Positions 17,721-27,800 of a stretch of 64,000 nucleotides of DNA are shown here, piece by piece. How positions within the stretch are numbered: position 1 is the first letter of the stretch; each line of letters begins with the position of its first letter. A program made the position numbers and the translations under genes. Origin of the DNA: Rhodococcoides corynebacterioides. Its GTDB lineage: Bacteria; Actinomycetota; Actinomycetes; Mycobacteriales; Mycobacteriaceae. Under the pieces are notes generated by a model, which worked only from the letters and a program-made list of their open reading frames with translations, was not told the origin of the DNA and did not search any database. The DNA lies in NCBI RefSeq assembly GCF_019834675.1, contig NZ_JABUBU010000002.1:395722-459721 (forward strand). The letters are read 5' to 3'.

Positions 17721-18758
17721 ATGACGACCTCACGCACCCGCGCCCTGCGGCCCGTGCCGGACGCCCGGCCACGTCTGCACCACCGCACCGTCCACGGCTA
17801 TCGCCGCGCCTTCCGCATGGCCGGCGAGGGGCCGGCGCTGCTGCTCGTGCACGGCATCGGCGACAGCTCGGAGACCTGGCTCGAGCTGATCCCGCACCTC
17901 GCCGCGTCGCACACGGTTATCGCGCCCGATCTGCTCGGTCACGGCCTGTCGGACAAACCGCGGGCCGACTACTCGGTCGCCGCCTACGCCAACGGTCTGC
18001 GGGACCTGCTGGTCACCCTCGGTATCGACGCGGTCACCGTGGTGGGCCATTCGCTGGGCGGCGGGGTGGCCATGCAGTTCGCCTACCAGTACCCGCAGAT
18101 GGTGCAGCGGTTGGTGTTGGTGTCCGCGGGTGGCGTGACCAAGGACGTGCATCCGGCCCTGCGGCTGATGTCGCTCCCGGTGGTCAACGAGCTGTTCAAG
18201 GTGCTGCGTCTCCCCGGCGCCATGCGGGCACTGCGGGTGGTCGGATCGGCCGTGCAGCGACTCGACGGCACCCCGCTGCACCCCGGGCCCGCGCTGCACG
18301 ACACGCCGGACCTCCTGCGGGTGGTGGGCAACCTGCTCGACTCGACGGCGTACGACGCCTACCGCAAGACGTTGCGCGCCGTGGTCGACTGGCGCGGGCA
18401 GGCCGTCACCATGCTCGACCGGTGCTACCTCACCGAGAACCTCCCCGTGCAGCTCGTCTGGGGTGAGCACGACACGGTGATTCCGGTCGAGCACGCCACG
18501 CTCGCGCACGCGGTGATGCCCGGCTCGCGCCTCGACGTCTTCCGCGGCGCGGGTCACTTCCCGCACCGGGACGATCCGATGCGGTTCCTCCGCGTCCTCG
18601 AGGACTTCGTGGCGACGACGACGCCGCTCGAATTCGACGACGCCCGGTGGCGACGGCTGTTGATCGACGGCGTGGGCGAGAGCGACATCGCGGGCAGTCC
18701 GGCCACCCGTCGGGCGGTTCTGGGTGCCATGGGTTCGGACGAGAGGTCAGCTACGTAG
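17721..18758 (+). CDS. Alpha/beta hydrolase (Rv2715-like)
   Basis: This 345-residue protein starts at ATG 17721 after GAGGA. The alpha/beta-hydrolase fold has an oxyanion motif VHGIGDSSETW (about residues 40-50) and the nucleophile elbow GHSLGGG with Ser near residue 112. The acid lies in the VWGEHDTVIP segment and the final histidine in GAGHFPHRDDP. The substrate is unknown; lipases, epoxide hydrolases and C-C hydrolases share this fold. It lies 9 bases before the helicase gene, so the two are probably co-transcribed. Confidence 0.83.
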   Translation: MTTSRTRALRPVPDARPRLHHRTVHGYRRAFRMAGEGPALLLVHGIGDSSETWLELIPHLAASHTVIAPDLLGHGLSDKPRADYSVAAYANGLRDLLVTLGIDAVTVVGHSLGGGVAMQFAYQYPQMVQRLVLVSAGGVTKDVHPALRLMSLPVVNELFKVLRLPGAMRALRVVGSAVQRLDGTPLHPGPALHDTPDLLRVVGNLLDSTAYDAYRKTLRAVVDWRGQAVTMLDRCYLTENLPVQLVWGEHDTVIPVEHATLAHAVMPGSRLDVFRGAGHFPHRDDPMRFLRVLEDFVATTTPLEFDDARWRRLLIDGVGESDIAGSPATRRAVLGAMGSDERSAT

Positions 18759-18767
18759 CCTGTAGTG

Positions 18768-21266
18768 ATGCTGTTGACCGAGATGGTGCCCCGCTCCGCG
18801 TCGGCAGACGAGGTGTACGACGCCTTCACCACCTGGGTCGCCGACCGTGGACTCGAGCTCTACCCGCTGCAGGACGAGGCCGTCATCGAGCTGGTCTCGG
18901 GCAACAACGTCGTGCTCGCGACCCCGACGGGGTCCGGGAAGTCCATGGTGGCCGTGGCTGCGCACGTCGCCGCCTTGGCGGCGGGCGTCCGATCGTTCTA
19001 CACCGCGCCGATCAAGGCGTTGGTCAGCGAGAAGTTCTTCGCCCTGTGCGAGATCTTCGGCGCGGAGAACGTCGGGATGATCACCGGTGACGCCGCGGTC
19101 AACGCGTCCGCCCCGATCGTGTGCGCGACCGCCGAGATCGTGGCCAACATGGCGCTGCGCGAGGGTGCGGATTCCTCCATCGGCCAGGTGATCATGGACG
19201 AGTTCCACTACTACTCCGAGCCCGATCGCGGCTGGGCGTGGCAGGTCCCGCTGCTCGAGCTTCCGCACGCCCAGTTCCTGCTCATGTCGGCCACGCTGGG
19301 CGACGTCTCGTTCTTCCGTGACGATCTCACCCGCCGCACCGGTCGGCCCACCACGGTGGTCGAGGGGTCCGAACGCCCTGTCCCCCTGGTGTTCTCGTAC
19401 CGCCTCACCCCGATCGTCGAGACCATCGAGGAATTGGTGTCGACGCATCTCGCCCCCGTCTACGTCGTGCACTTCACGCAGGCGGCGGCGCTGGAGCGCG
19501 CCCAGGCGCTGACGTCGATCCAGGTCTCCACCAAGGAGACCAAGGCCGCGATCGCCGAGGCCATCGGCGGGTTCCGATTCACCACCGGCTTCGGGAAGAC
19601 GTTGTCCCGCTTGGTGCGTCACGGTATCGGCGTGCACCACGCGGGCATGTTGCCGCGCTACCGACGGCTGGTGGAGAAGCTCGCGCAGGACGGCCTGCTC
19701 GCTGTCATCTGCGGAACGGACACGCTCGGTGTCGGGATCAACGTGCCCATTCGAACGGTGCTGCTCACCGGTCTGACGAAGTACGACGGCGTCCGCACCC
19801 GTCAGCTGCGGGCGCGCGAGTTCCACCAGATCGCCGGTCGCGCAGGGCGCGCCGGGTACGACACGCTCGGCACTGTGATGGTACAGGCGCCCGAACACGA
19901 CATCGAGAACGCGCGCCTGGTGGCCAAGGCCGGCGACGATCCGAAGAAGCTCAAGCGGATTCAGCGCAAGAAGGCGCCCGAGGGCTTCGTCTCCTGGGGC
20001 AAGCCGAGTTTCGAGCGTCTGGTCGCCGCGAGTCCGGAGCCGCTGGTGTCACGCTTCCGGGTGAACAATTCGATGCTGCTCAACGTGATCGCCCGGCCGG
20101 GAAGCTGTTTCGACGCCATGCGGCACCTGCTCGAGGACAACCACGAGACGCGCGCCGCGCAGCGCCGACACATCCTGCAGGCGGTGCGGCTCTACCGTGG
20201 TCTCCGCGACGCCGGCATCGTCGAGCAACTCGACGAACCGGATGCCGAGGGGCGGCGGGCCCGTCTCACCGTGGATCTGCAACGCGATTTCGCACTGAAT
20301 CAACCCTTGTCGACGTTCGCGTTGGCCGCGTTCGAGCTGCTCGATCGCGAGCAACCCACCTACGCCCTCGACGTCGTCTCCGTCATCGAGGCGACTCTCG
20401 ACGATCCCCGGCAGATCCTGATGGCGCAGCAGCACGCGGCGCGCGGCGAGGCCGTGGCGCAGATGAAGGCGGACGGCCTCGAGTACGAGGAGCGGATGGA
20501 GCTGCTCGAGGAGATCACCTGGCCCAAGCCGCTCGACGACGTGCTGCGGCCGGCCTTCGAGGTCTACCGGGCCGGCCATCCGTGGTTGTCCGAGTTCGCG
20601 CTGTCGCCGAAGTCGGTGGTGCGCGAGATGGTCGAGCGCGCCATGACGTTCTCCGACGTGATCTCCCGGTACGGCCTGTCCCGCTCCGAGGGTTCCGTCC
20701 TGCGCTACCTCGCCGACGCCTACCGCGCGCTGCGTCAGACCGTGCCGCCGGAGGTCCGGTCCGACGAGGTGCACGACATCACGGAGTGGCTCGGCGAGAC
20801 GGTGCGCCAGGTCGACTCGAGCCTGCTCGACGAGTGGGAGAACCTCACCGACCCCCAGCCGACGGACGGCGACGCGCCGGTGGCGCCGTACGGCGCCGAC
20901 ACCCCGAAGCCCATCTCAGCGAACCCGCGCGCCTTCCGGGTCATGGTGCGCAACGCACTGTTCAAGCGGATCGATCTCGCCGCGCGCCGACGATGGGCCG
21001 AGCTGGACGAGCTCGGCGACGGCATCGACTGGGCCGACGACCTCGAGGACTACTTCGCCGAGTACGGCGAGATCGGAACGGGCCCGAATGCCCGCGGGCC
21101 GCAACTGTTCTCACTCGTCACCGACGCCGACGGCACGACGGCTCGGCAGGTCATCGACGATCCCGAGGGCGACCACGGCTGGGCCCTGATCGCTCTCGTC
21201 GACGTGCCCGAGTCGGACGCGACCGGCGAGGTCGTGTTCGAGGACATGGTCGTGCGGGCCGGTTGA
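18768..21266 (+). CDS. Ski2-like DEAD/DEAH-box RNA helicase with DUF3516 region
   Basis: This protein of about 832 residues starts at ATG 18768; GTG 18765 is equally possible and no clear ribosome-binding site is seen. Walker A is ATPTGSGKS near residue 50, the DExH box is DEFH near 143, motif III is SATL and motif VI is QIAGRAGRAG near 360. The C-terminal half (about 450-832) is the actinobacterial DUF3516-type region. It is an ATP-driven RNA-unwinding enzyme, probably in RNA turnover or ribosome biogenesis. It is distinct from the larger HrpA encoded later in the window. Confidence 0.85.
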   Translation: MLLTEMVPRSASADEVYDAFTTWVADRGLELYPLQDEAVIELVSGNNVVLATPTGSGKSMVAVAAHVAALAAGVRSFYTAPIKALVSEKFFALCEIFGAENVGMITGDAAVNASAPIVCATAEIVANMALREGADSSIGQVIMDEFHYYSEPDRGWAWQVPLLELPHAQFLLMSATLGDVSFFRDDLTRRTGRPTTVVEGSERPVPLVFSYRLTPIVETIEELVSTHLAPVYVVHFTQAAALERAQALTSIQVSTKETKAAIAEAIGGFRFTTGFGKTLSRLVRHGIGVHHAGMLPRYRRLVEKLAQDGLLAVICGTDTLGVGINVPIRTVLLTGLTKYDGVRTRQLRAREFHQIAGRAGRAGYDTLGTVMVQAPEHDIENARLVAKAGDDPKKLKRIQRKKAPEGFVSWGKPSFERLVAASPEPLVSRFRVNNSMLLNVIARPGSCFDAMRHLLEDNHETRAAQRRHILQAVRLYRGLRDAGIVEQLDEPDAEGRRARLTVDLQRDFALNQPLSTFALAAFELLDREQPTYALDVVSVIEATLDDPRQILMAQQHAARGEAVAQMKADGLEYEERMELLEEITWPKPLDDVLRPAFEVYRAGHPWLSEFALSPKSVVREMVERAMTFSDVISRYGLSRSEGSVLRYLADAYRALRQTVPPEVRSDEVHDITEWLGETVRQVDSSLLDEWENLTDPQPTDGDAPVAPYGADTPKPISANPRAFRVMVRNALFKRIDLAARRRWAELDELGDGIDWADDLEDYFAEYGEIGTGPNARGPQLFSLVTDADGTTARQVIDDPEGDHGWALIALVDVPESDATGEVVFEDMVVRAG

Positions 21267-21297
21267 GTCGCGCGCGGCCCGGACCTAGCATCGCGCC

Positions 21298-22002
21298 ATG
21301 ACGATCGACGTTCACGTGGTCCGCGTCTTCACCGATGCCGAGGGCCGCCACGGCAATCCGCTGGGCATCGTCGACGCCGCCGCGGTGCCGGTGTCCGATC
21401 GGCAGGAGCTGGCCCGCCGGCTGAACTACAGCGAAACGGTGTTCGTCGACGTGCCGAGCGCACCGACCGAGTCGACCGCCGTGCGTATCCACACCCCCGC
21501 CGCGGAACTGCCCTTCGCGGGACACCCCACCGTGGGGACGGCGGCCTGGCTCGACCGGCGCGGCACGCCCGTCGCCGCGCTCGACGTGCCCGCCGGCCCG
21601 TTCGCGGTCCGCATCGACGGTGACGAGGTGTCGGTTCGTGCGCGCGCCGACTGGGCGCCGGAGTTCGCGATCGAGCAGCTCCCGACCGTCGACGACGTCC
21701 TCGCCGTCGATCCCACCCGCTACACCGACGGCCACCACTACCTCTGGGCCTGGGTCGACCAGTCGGCCGGCCGCATCCGGTCCCGTATGTTCGCCCCGGA
21801 CATGGGCATCGCGGAGGACGAGGCCACGGGCGCGGCGGCGCTGCGCATCACCGCCCACCTCGGACGGAGCCTGCGGATCGAGCAGGGCCGCGGATCCCAC
21901 CTGACCACCACTCTCGGCGAGGACGGCTGGATCGACCTCGGAGGCCGAGTGGCCGCCGAGGAGTCACGGTCGGTGCCCGACCGGACATCCCCGTCGGTTT
22001 AG
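21298..22002 (+). CDS. PhzF-family isomerase (Rv2716-like)
   Basis: This 234-residue protein starts at ATG 21298. The catalytic glutamate segment NYSETVFV lies near residues 42-49. The two pseudo-symmetric halves carry FAGHPTVGTAAWL (about 71-83) and EATGAAALRI (about 177-186). Family members catalyse proton-shuffling isomerisations such as that of the phenazine precursor. The actinobacterial member has no known pathway and no phenazine genes are nearby. Its stop overlaps the opposing gene by 4 bases. Confidence 0.85.
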   Translation: MTIDVHVVRVFTDAEGRHGNPLGIVDAAAVPVSDRQELARRLNYSETVFVDVPSAPTESTAVRIHTPAAELPFAGHPTVGTAAWLDRRGTPVAALDVPAGPFAVRIDGDEVSVRARADWAPEFAIEQLPTVDDVLAVDPTRYTDGHHYLWAWVDQSAGRIRSRMFAPDMGIAEDEATGAAALRITAHLGRSLRIEQGRGSHLTTTLGEDGWIDLGGRVAAEESRSVPDRTSPSV

Positions 22003-22691
22003 TCGAGCTCCACCGCGATCTCGCGGCCCAGGGTCACGCCCTCGGCCAGCGGCAGGTGGTCGCCGCTCCAGAACCGGCCGGGGTCGTACCAGTTCGCCCG
22101 CCGCCGAGGCGGTTTCAGACCCAGCTTGTCGAACGGTTTCAGCGGAGTGGGCGATTCCCGCGCGGTGAGCAGACCCATGGCCTCGTAGGTCATGGCCACC
22201 ACCTCCGCGCAGTACATCGTCTCGAGGCCGCGGTCGTCCCCGCGGCCCACGGCCGGGAGGCGACCGGCGAACCACCGGCCGGCGAGCTTCGCCGTCGTGG
22301 GAAACGCGGTGCCGTCCAGGCGCGCGATGGTCCGCATCAACGCGTCCTCCTGCGTCCGCGTGACGGGGGTCTGCAGTTGGCGGAACCACGCACGCTGGTC
22401 GTAGCGACGCCCCCACTGCTCCACGGCGGCCCGGAGATCGTGCAGCTGCACACCGCGCTGGTGCTTGCCGGTCCACATGTCGGGCAACGACTGCCCCAGT
22501 TCGGCGTGCCACATCAGTGGTGGCAGGTCGTCGAGAACCACGGCCATGCCCACGTGATTGACGGGGCTGTTGGTGAGGGTCTGGATCGCCCGGTCCGCGG
22601 CCGAGCGGCCACGAAAGATCCAGAGGTCACCCGTCCGGGTCAGGTCCACGGCCGTACCCAGATCCACCGACGACGGTCCCGAGGCGTTCAC
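21999..22691 (-). CDS. Putative YiiX-like permuted NlpC/P60 thiol hydrolase
   Basis: This 230-residue protein starts at GTG 22691. A His-Val-Gly segment (NSPVNHVGMAVVL, about residues 42-54) precedes a Cys-Ala-Glu segment (MYCAEVVAMTYEAMG, about 158-172). This His-before-Cys order is the circularly permuted papain-like arrangement of YiiX/YebB proteins. There is no signal peptide or membrane helix, so it may act in the cytosol on a lipid or peptide amide. The family assignment comes from motif order only. Confidence 0.55.
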   Translation of the reverse strand: MNASGPSSVDLGTAVDLTRTGDLWIFRGRSAADRAIQTLTNSPVNHVGMAVVLDDLPPLMWHAELGQSLPDMWTGKHQRGVQLHDLRAAVEQWGRRYDQRAWFRQLQTPVTRTQEDALMRTIARLDGTAFPTTAKLAGRWFAGRLPAVGRGDDRGLETMYCAEVVAMTYEAMGLLTARESPTPLKPFDKLGLKPPRRRANWYDPGRFWSGDHLPLAEGVTLGREIAVELD

Positions 22692-22724
22692 GCCGGAAAG
22701 CCTAGTGGCCGCTAGGGTGCGGTC

Positions 22725-22964
22725 ATGCCCTCACGACGCGGAACGTCCCGGTTCGGCTCACCCCGGACGTGGCTGAAGTTCGCCGGGCTCGCCGGAGCCG
22801 TCGGCGTCGCCGCGACGGGCGTCGTCGTCGCGCGGTCGGAGCGCCGGCGTCGGGAGTACGAGCCCGACGAGATCCGGGAACGGCTGCACCAGCGTCTCGC
22901 GGTGGCCACCGCCGCGGCGGCGGACGACCCGGTCACGCCCCGGCGCGGACGTACTCGGCCATGA
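22725..22964 (+). CDS. Small single-pass membrane protein
   Basis: This 79-residue protein starts at ATG 22725. A basic N-terminus is followed by one helix (about residues 20-35, AGLAGAVGVAATGVVVA), then an Arg-rich and Glu-rich cytoplasmic segment (RRRREYEPDEIRERLHQRL). It resembles small conserved actinobacterial proteins of unknown role. Its last 32 bases overlap the opposing reductase gene. A real gene is likely given its start spacing and typical codon use. Confidence 0.6.
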   Translation: MPSRRGTSRFGSPRTWLKFAGLAGAVGVAATGVVVARSERRRREYEPDEIRERLHQRLAVATAAAADDPVTPRRGRTRP

Positions 22965-23505
22965 CGACCCCCGAGTCGAAGGCGCGCGTGCGCGTCGGCC
23001 GGAACCGCCGGTCGGCGTAGGAGGCCCCGCCGAACAGCGGGACGCCGTCGCCCAGGACCACGGGGTTGATCTTCAGCACCAGGCGGTCGATCTCGTCGAT
23101 CAGCGTCCCCGCGAGCGCTCCCCCACCCGCGAGATAGATGCCGCCGCCGCCCTCGCGGCGAAGAGCCCGCACCGTCGCCACGGGATCGGCCGTGACCGCG
23201 ACGTCGGGCGAGTCGGGTCGGCGCGAGCGAGAGGCGACGATCTGCCGCAGGTGCGGATACGGGCTGACGATGCCCGCGTCGAGCGCCGGGGTGTAGGTGT
23301 TCCACCCCATGATCACCGTGTCGACGAGCGTGGGATCGGCGGTGATGTCGAGCGCCCCGCGGACGTGACCGGGCAGCATGTCCGCGTACTCGTCGACGAG
23401 CACCGCCATGTGATCGCCCTCGTCGAGGAACGCACCCCAGGTGCCGTCCGGGGCAGCGATGACTCCGTCGAGACTCGTGGCGACGTAGTAGATCAGTTCT
23501 CGCAC
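22933..23505 (-). CDS. Dihydrofolate reductase / RibD C-terminal family protein
   Basis: This 190-residue protein starts at GTG 23505 behind GGAG. It has the family's opening YYVATSLDGVIA, the central VIMGWNTYTPAL and the nucleotide-binding GGGIYLAGGGALAGTLI, ending in VVLGDGVPLFGG. It is a NADPH-dependent reductase of unknown substrate, common in actinobacteria, and not the folate-pathway DHFR. It is followed 91 bases downstream by the aminotransferase gene on the same strand. Confidence 0.85.
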   Translation of the reverse strand: MRELIYYVATSLDGVIAAPDGTWGAFLDEGDHMAVLVDEYADMLPGHVRGALDITADPTLVDTVIMGWNTYTPALDAGIVSPYPHLRQIVASRSRRPDSPDVAVTADPVATVRALRREGGGGIYLAGGGALAGTLIDEIDRLVLKINPVVLGDGVPLFGGASYADRRFRPTRTRAFDSGVVMAEYVRAGA

Positions 23506-23596
23506 GGGCGAACTCCTCTCGGCCGGGTGGAGCTTCGACGCTAGGAGATCGACCGACGCCGGCGCGACGGGTTTTCGGCCGCGTGAGCCGACGCGC

Positions 23597-24844
23597 TCAG
23601 CCGACCGTGGCGTCCAGCGCCCGCCCGGTGGCCGCGGCCATCTCCTCGACCTGCTCGTCGGTCATGACGAACGCCGGGGAGAACTGAATCGCGCCGTTGC
23701 CCGCCGCGCGCGCCGAGACCCCCTCGCGGCGCAGGGTTCTCACGAACGGCATGGCGTACGTCGGGTCCGCGAACTGCACGGCGGCGACGGCACCCATGCC
23801 GCTGCGGACCTCGCTGACGAGGTCGTGTTCCGCGAGCGGCGCCAGATGCCGGTGCAGTGCCGCGGCGACTCGCGACGCGTGCGTGAGCAGGTCCTCACGG
23901 TCGATGATGTCGAGGTTCGCCAGGGCCGCGGCGGCCGCGCCCGCATGGCCGCCGTACGTGTAGCCGTGCCGCCACCACGAGCCGCCCTCGTAGAACGGCG
24001 CCGCGATCCACGGGGCGACGAACACCGCACCCATGGGCACGTAGCCGGACGTCAGTCCCTTGGCGGTGGTCACCAGATCGGGCTCGAGCTCGAACGTCGT
24101 CGAGGCGAACCAGGCACCGCCGATACGCCCGAAGCCGGTCACCACCTCGTCGGCGACGAAGAGGATGTCGTGGTCGCGGCAGATCTGCCGGACCTCGTGC
24201 AGGTAGCCGGCGGGCGGCAGGTAGACGCCACCGGCGCCGATGATCGGCTCCGCGAAGAACGCCGCGATGGTGTCGGCGCCCTCCTTCTCGATCAGCGACA
24301 GCAGTTCCTTGGCGTCGTCCCACGCCACGGTGCGCGCGTCGGTCATGAGCTCGCCGTAGTTCTCCCGGTTGAGCGGGAGGCCGGACAGCGCGGTGCCGGC
24401 GACGTGCATACCGTGATACGCCTTCTGCCGACCGACCACGACGGTCTTGCCCGGGCGGCCGACCTGGTGCCAGTACCGGCGTGCGAGCTTGGCGGCGGTG
24501 TCGATCGAATCCGAGCCGCCGGACGTGAAGAAGATCTTGCTGCCCGGCACCGGCGCGATCTCGGCCAGACGGTCCGCGAGTTCGAGCGTCACGTCGGGGG
24601 TGACGTCCCCGAAGGTCGAGTAGTGCGCGAGGGTGCTCAGCTGGCGGGCGACGGCGTCGGCGATCTCGGTGCGGCCGTGCCCGACGTTGGTGAACCACAG
24701 GCCCGCCGTGCCGTCGAGGTACTCGCGGCCCTCCGTGTCCCAGATGCGCGCTCCCTCACCGCGGGCGACGACGAAACGCCCTCCCGACTCCACGGTGTGC
24801 ATGTCGGAGAAGCCGTGCCAGAACGCTGAGCTGTGATCGGTCAC
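23597..24844 (-). CDS. Class III pyridoxal-phosphate aminotransferase (omega-transaminase type)
   Basis: About 415 residues from GTG 24844 (MTDHSSAFWHGFSDMH). ATG 24886 would add 14 residues and would make its start codon overlap that of hrpA. PLP-fold landmarks are present: TSGGSDSIDTAAKLAR, YHGMHVAG, the DEVVTGFGRIG aspartate and the lysine segment TTAKGLTSGYVPMGA. It transfers amino groups between an amine or beta/omega-amino acid and pyruvate or 2-oxoglutarate. The substrate cannot be told from sequence. It is divergent from hrpA. Confidence 0.85.
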   Translation of the reverse strand: MTDHSSAFWHGFSDMHTVESGGRFVVARGEGARIWDTEGREYLDGTAGLWFTNVGHGRTEIADAVARQLSTLAHYSTFGDVTPDVTLELADRLAEIAPVPGSKIFFTSGGSDSIDTAAKLARRYWHQVGRPGKTVVVGRQKAYHGMHVAGTALSGLPLNRENYGELMTDARTVAWDDAKELLSLIEKEGADTIAAFFAEPIIGAGGVYLPPAGYLHEVRQICRDHDILFVADEVVTGFGRIGGAWFASTTFELEPDLVTTAKGLTSGYVPMGAVFVAPWIAAPFYEGGSWWRHGYTYGGHAGAAAAALANLDIIDREDLLTHASRVAAALHRHLAPLAEHDLVSEVRSGMGAVAAVQFADPTYAMPFVRTLRREGVSARAAGNGAIQFSPAFVMTDEQVEEMAAATGRALDATVG

Positions 24845-24884
24845 GTCGGTCAGCGTAGACCGGACCGATACGCTGGACTCAGCC

Positions 24885-27800
24885 ATGTCGACACCTGCCT
24901 CCACCTCCCCCACGCGCAGTGACCTCACCGCGCGTCTCGCCGGCCTCACCCATACCGACGCCCACCGGATCGGTCGGCGTCTCGGACGCAGCCGGCGGCC
25001 CGACGACCTCGCGAAGATCTCCTCCGAGATCGACCGTGCCGAGGTGCGGGTGCAGAACCGGCGCTCTGCCGTGCCCGCGCTCGAGTACCCGGAGTTTCTC
25101 CCCGTCACGGCGCGGCGCGAGGACATCGCCGCCGCCATCGCCGAGAACCAGGTGGTGATCGTCGCCGGCGAGACCGGTTCCGGCAAGACCACGCAGATCC
25201 CCAAGATCTGCCTGGAACTGGGCCGCGGCGTACGCGGCACCATCGGGCACACGCAGCCGCGTCGTCTCGCCGCCAGGACGGTGGCCGAGCGCATCGCGGA
25301 GGAACTGGGCCAGGAGATCGGCGAGGCCGTCGGCTACACGGTGCGGTTCACCGACCGCTCGTCCGACGACACGCTGATCAAGCTGATGACGGACGGCATC
25401 CTGCTCGCGGAGATCCAGCGGGATCGCATGCTGCGCCGCTACGACACGATCATCATCGACGAGGCGCACGAGCGCAGCCTCAACATCGACTTCCTCCTGG
25501 GCTACCTGGCGCGCCTGCTCCCCCAGCGTCCCGACCTCAAGGTGATCGTGACGTCGGCGACCATCGATCCCGAGCGCTTCGCACGGCACTTCGCCGTCGA
25601 CGGCCGGGACGCGCCCATCGTCGAGGTCTCGGGCCGCACCTTCCCCGTCGAGATGCGCTACCGACCGCTCACCGTGGACCGCGAGGACGAGACGATCGAC
25701 CGCGACCCCGTCGACGCCACGTGCGACGCCGTCGACGAACTCCTCCGCGAGCCCGAGGGCGACATCCTCGTCTTCCTCTCCGGTGAGCGCGAGATCCGCG
25801 ACACCGCCGACGCGTTGAAGGACCGTCGCCTGCGCGGCGTCGAGGTGCTTCCCCTCTACGCCCGGTTGTCCGCCGCCGAGCAACATCGCGTGTTCGAGCG
25901 GCACTCCGGCCGCCGGATCGTGTTGGCCACCAACGTCGCCGAGACGTCCCTGACCGTCCCCGGCATCCGGTACGTCGTCGATCCCGGTACCGCGCGTATC
26001 TCCCGGTACTCGCTGCGCACCAAGGTGCAGCGGCTGCCCATCGAGCCGATCTCGAAGGCCTCGGCCCGTCAGCGCGCGGGACGGTGCGGCCGCGTCGCCG
26101 ACGGCATCTGCATCCGGTTGTACTCGGAGGAGGACTTCGAGGCGCGTCCGGATTTCACCGACCCGGAGATCCTGCGCACCAATCTCGCGTCGGTGATCCT
26201 GCAGATGGCCTCGCTCGGCCTCGGGGCCGTGGAGAAGTTCCCGTTCGTCGAACCGCCCGATCCGCGCAGCGTGCGGGACGGCCTCGGACTGCTCACCGAA
26301 CTCGGCGCCCTGGACACCACCCCGAACGCCGACGACCACGACGGGCCGCGGTTGACTCCCCTCGGACGCGAGCTGGCCGGCCTCCCGGTCGATCCGCGGA
26401 TGGCGCGCATGCTGGTGGAGGCCCATCGGTCGGGCTGCCTGCCGGAGATGCTGGTCATCGTGGCGGCGCTGTCCATCCAGGACGTGCGCGAGCGGCCCGC
26501 CGAGCACCAGCAGGCGGCCGACGAGATGCACCGCCGATTCGCGGTCGAGGGCTCGGACTTCCTCGCCCTGCGCGAGTTGTGGACGTACCTCGGTGAGCAG
26601 CGACGGGCGTTGTCCTCCAACCAGTTCCGCCGACTGTGCCGCACCGAGTTCCTGCACTATCTGCGCATCCGGGAGTGGCAGGACCTGCACGGCCAGCTCC
26701 GGCAGATCGCCCGCGGCATGGGGTGGACCGTGCCGGACCACGACGCGCACACCCCGGCGTCGGACGCCACGATCCACCAGGCGCTGCTGTCGGGCCTGTT
26801 GTCGCACATCGGATTACGTGAGGGCGAGAAGCGCGACTTCCTCGGCGCGCGGGGGTCGACGTTCGCGATCTTCCCCGGCTCGTCGCTGTCGAAGAAGCCA
26901 CCGCGGTGGGTCATGGCGGCGGAACTGGTGGAGACCAGCCGCCTCTGGGCGCGGATGGCGGCGCGGATCGAGCCCGAGTGGGCGGAGAAACTCGCGCCGC
27001 ACCTGCTGAAGCGGCAGTACTCGGAACCGCACTGGTCCACCAAACGCGAAGCCGCCGTCGCCTACGAGCGGGTGACGCTCTACGGCGTGCCGCTGGTGGC
27101 CAAGCGGCCGGTGTCCTACGGCTCGATCGACGCCGAGGTCTCCCGCGACCTGTTCCTGCGTCACGCCCTGGTCCAGGGTGAATGGCGCACCCACCATCGC
27201 TTCTTCCACCACAACCAGCAGTTGCGCAGTGACGCCGAGGAACTGGAGTCGCGTGCCCGACGCCGGGACATCGTGGTCGACGACGACGCGCTGTACGCGT
27301 TCTACGACGAGCGGGTGCCTGCCGACGTGGTCTCGGCGCGCCACTTCGACCGGTGGTGGAAGAAGGCGTCCCGAGCGACGCCGGACCTGCTCGACTTCGA
27401 CCGCACGACGGTCGTCACCCCGGCGGCCGCCGCGGTCACGGGCGGCGACTTCCCCGATGCGTGGCGCCAGGGCGAGCGACAGTTCCCGCTGACCTATCAG
27501 TTCGAACCCGGCCGAGACGACGACGGCGTCACCGTCCACATCCCGGTCGATCAGTTGCCGCAGGTCGCCGACGTCGGCTTCGACTGGTTGGTCCCCGGCA
27601 TGCGGTTGGACCTGGTGACCGCCCTCATCAAGACGCTGCCGAAGGACCTGCGCCGCACCGTGGTTCCCGCACCCGACCACGCCGCGGCCGCCGTCGCCGC
27701 GATGCGCCCCCGCACCGAGCCGCTCACGACGGCGCTCTCGCGGGAGCTCACCCGTATGGGCGGCGTCCCCATCGGACCCGACGACTTCTCCCCCGACGCA

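Noticed and set aside
24879..26807. A 642-codon open frame antisense to hrpA
   Set aside because: The composition is a shadow of HrpA codons. The HrpA frame carries every helicase motif.
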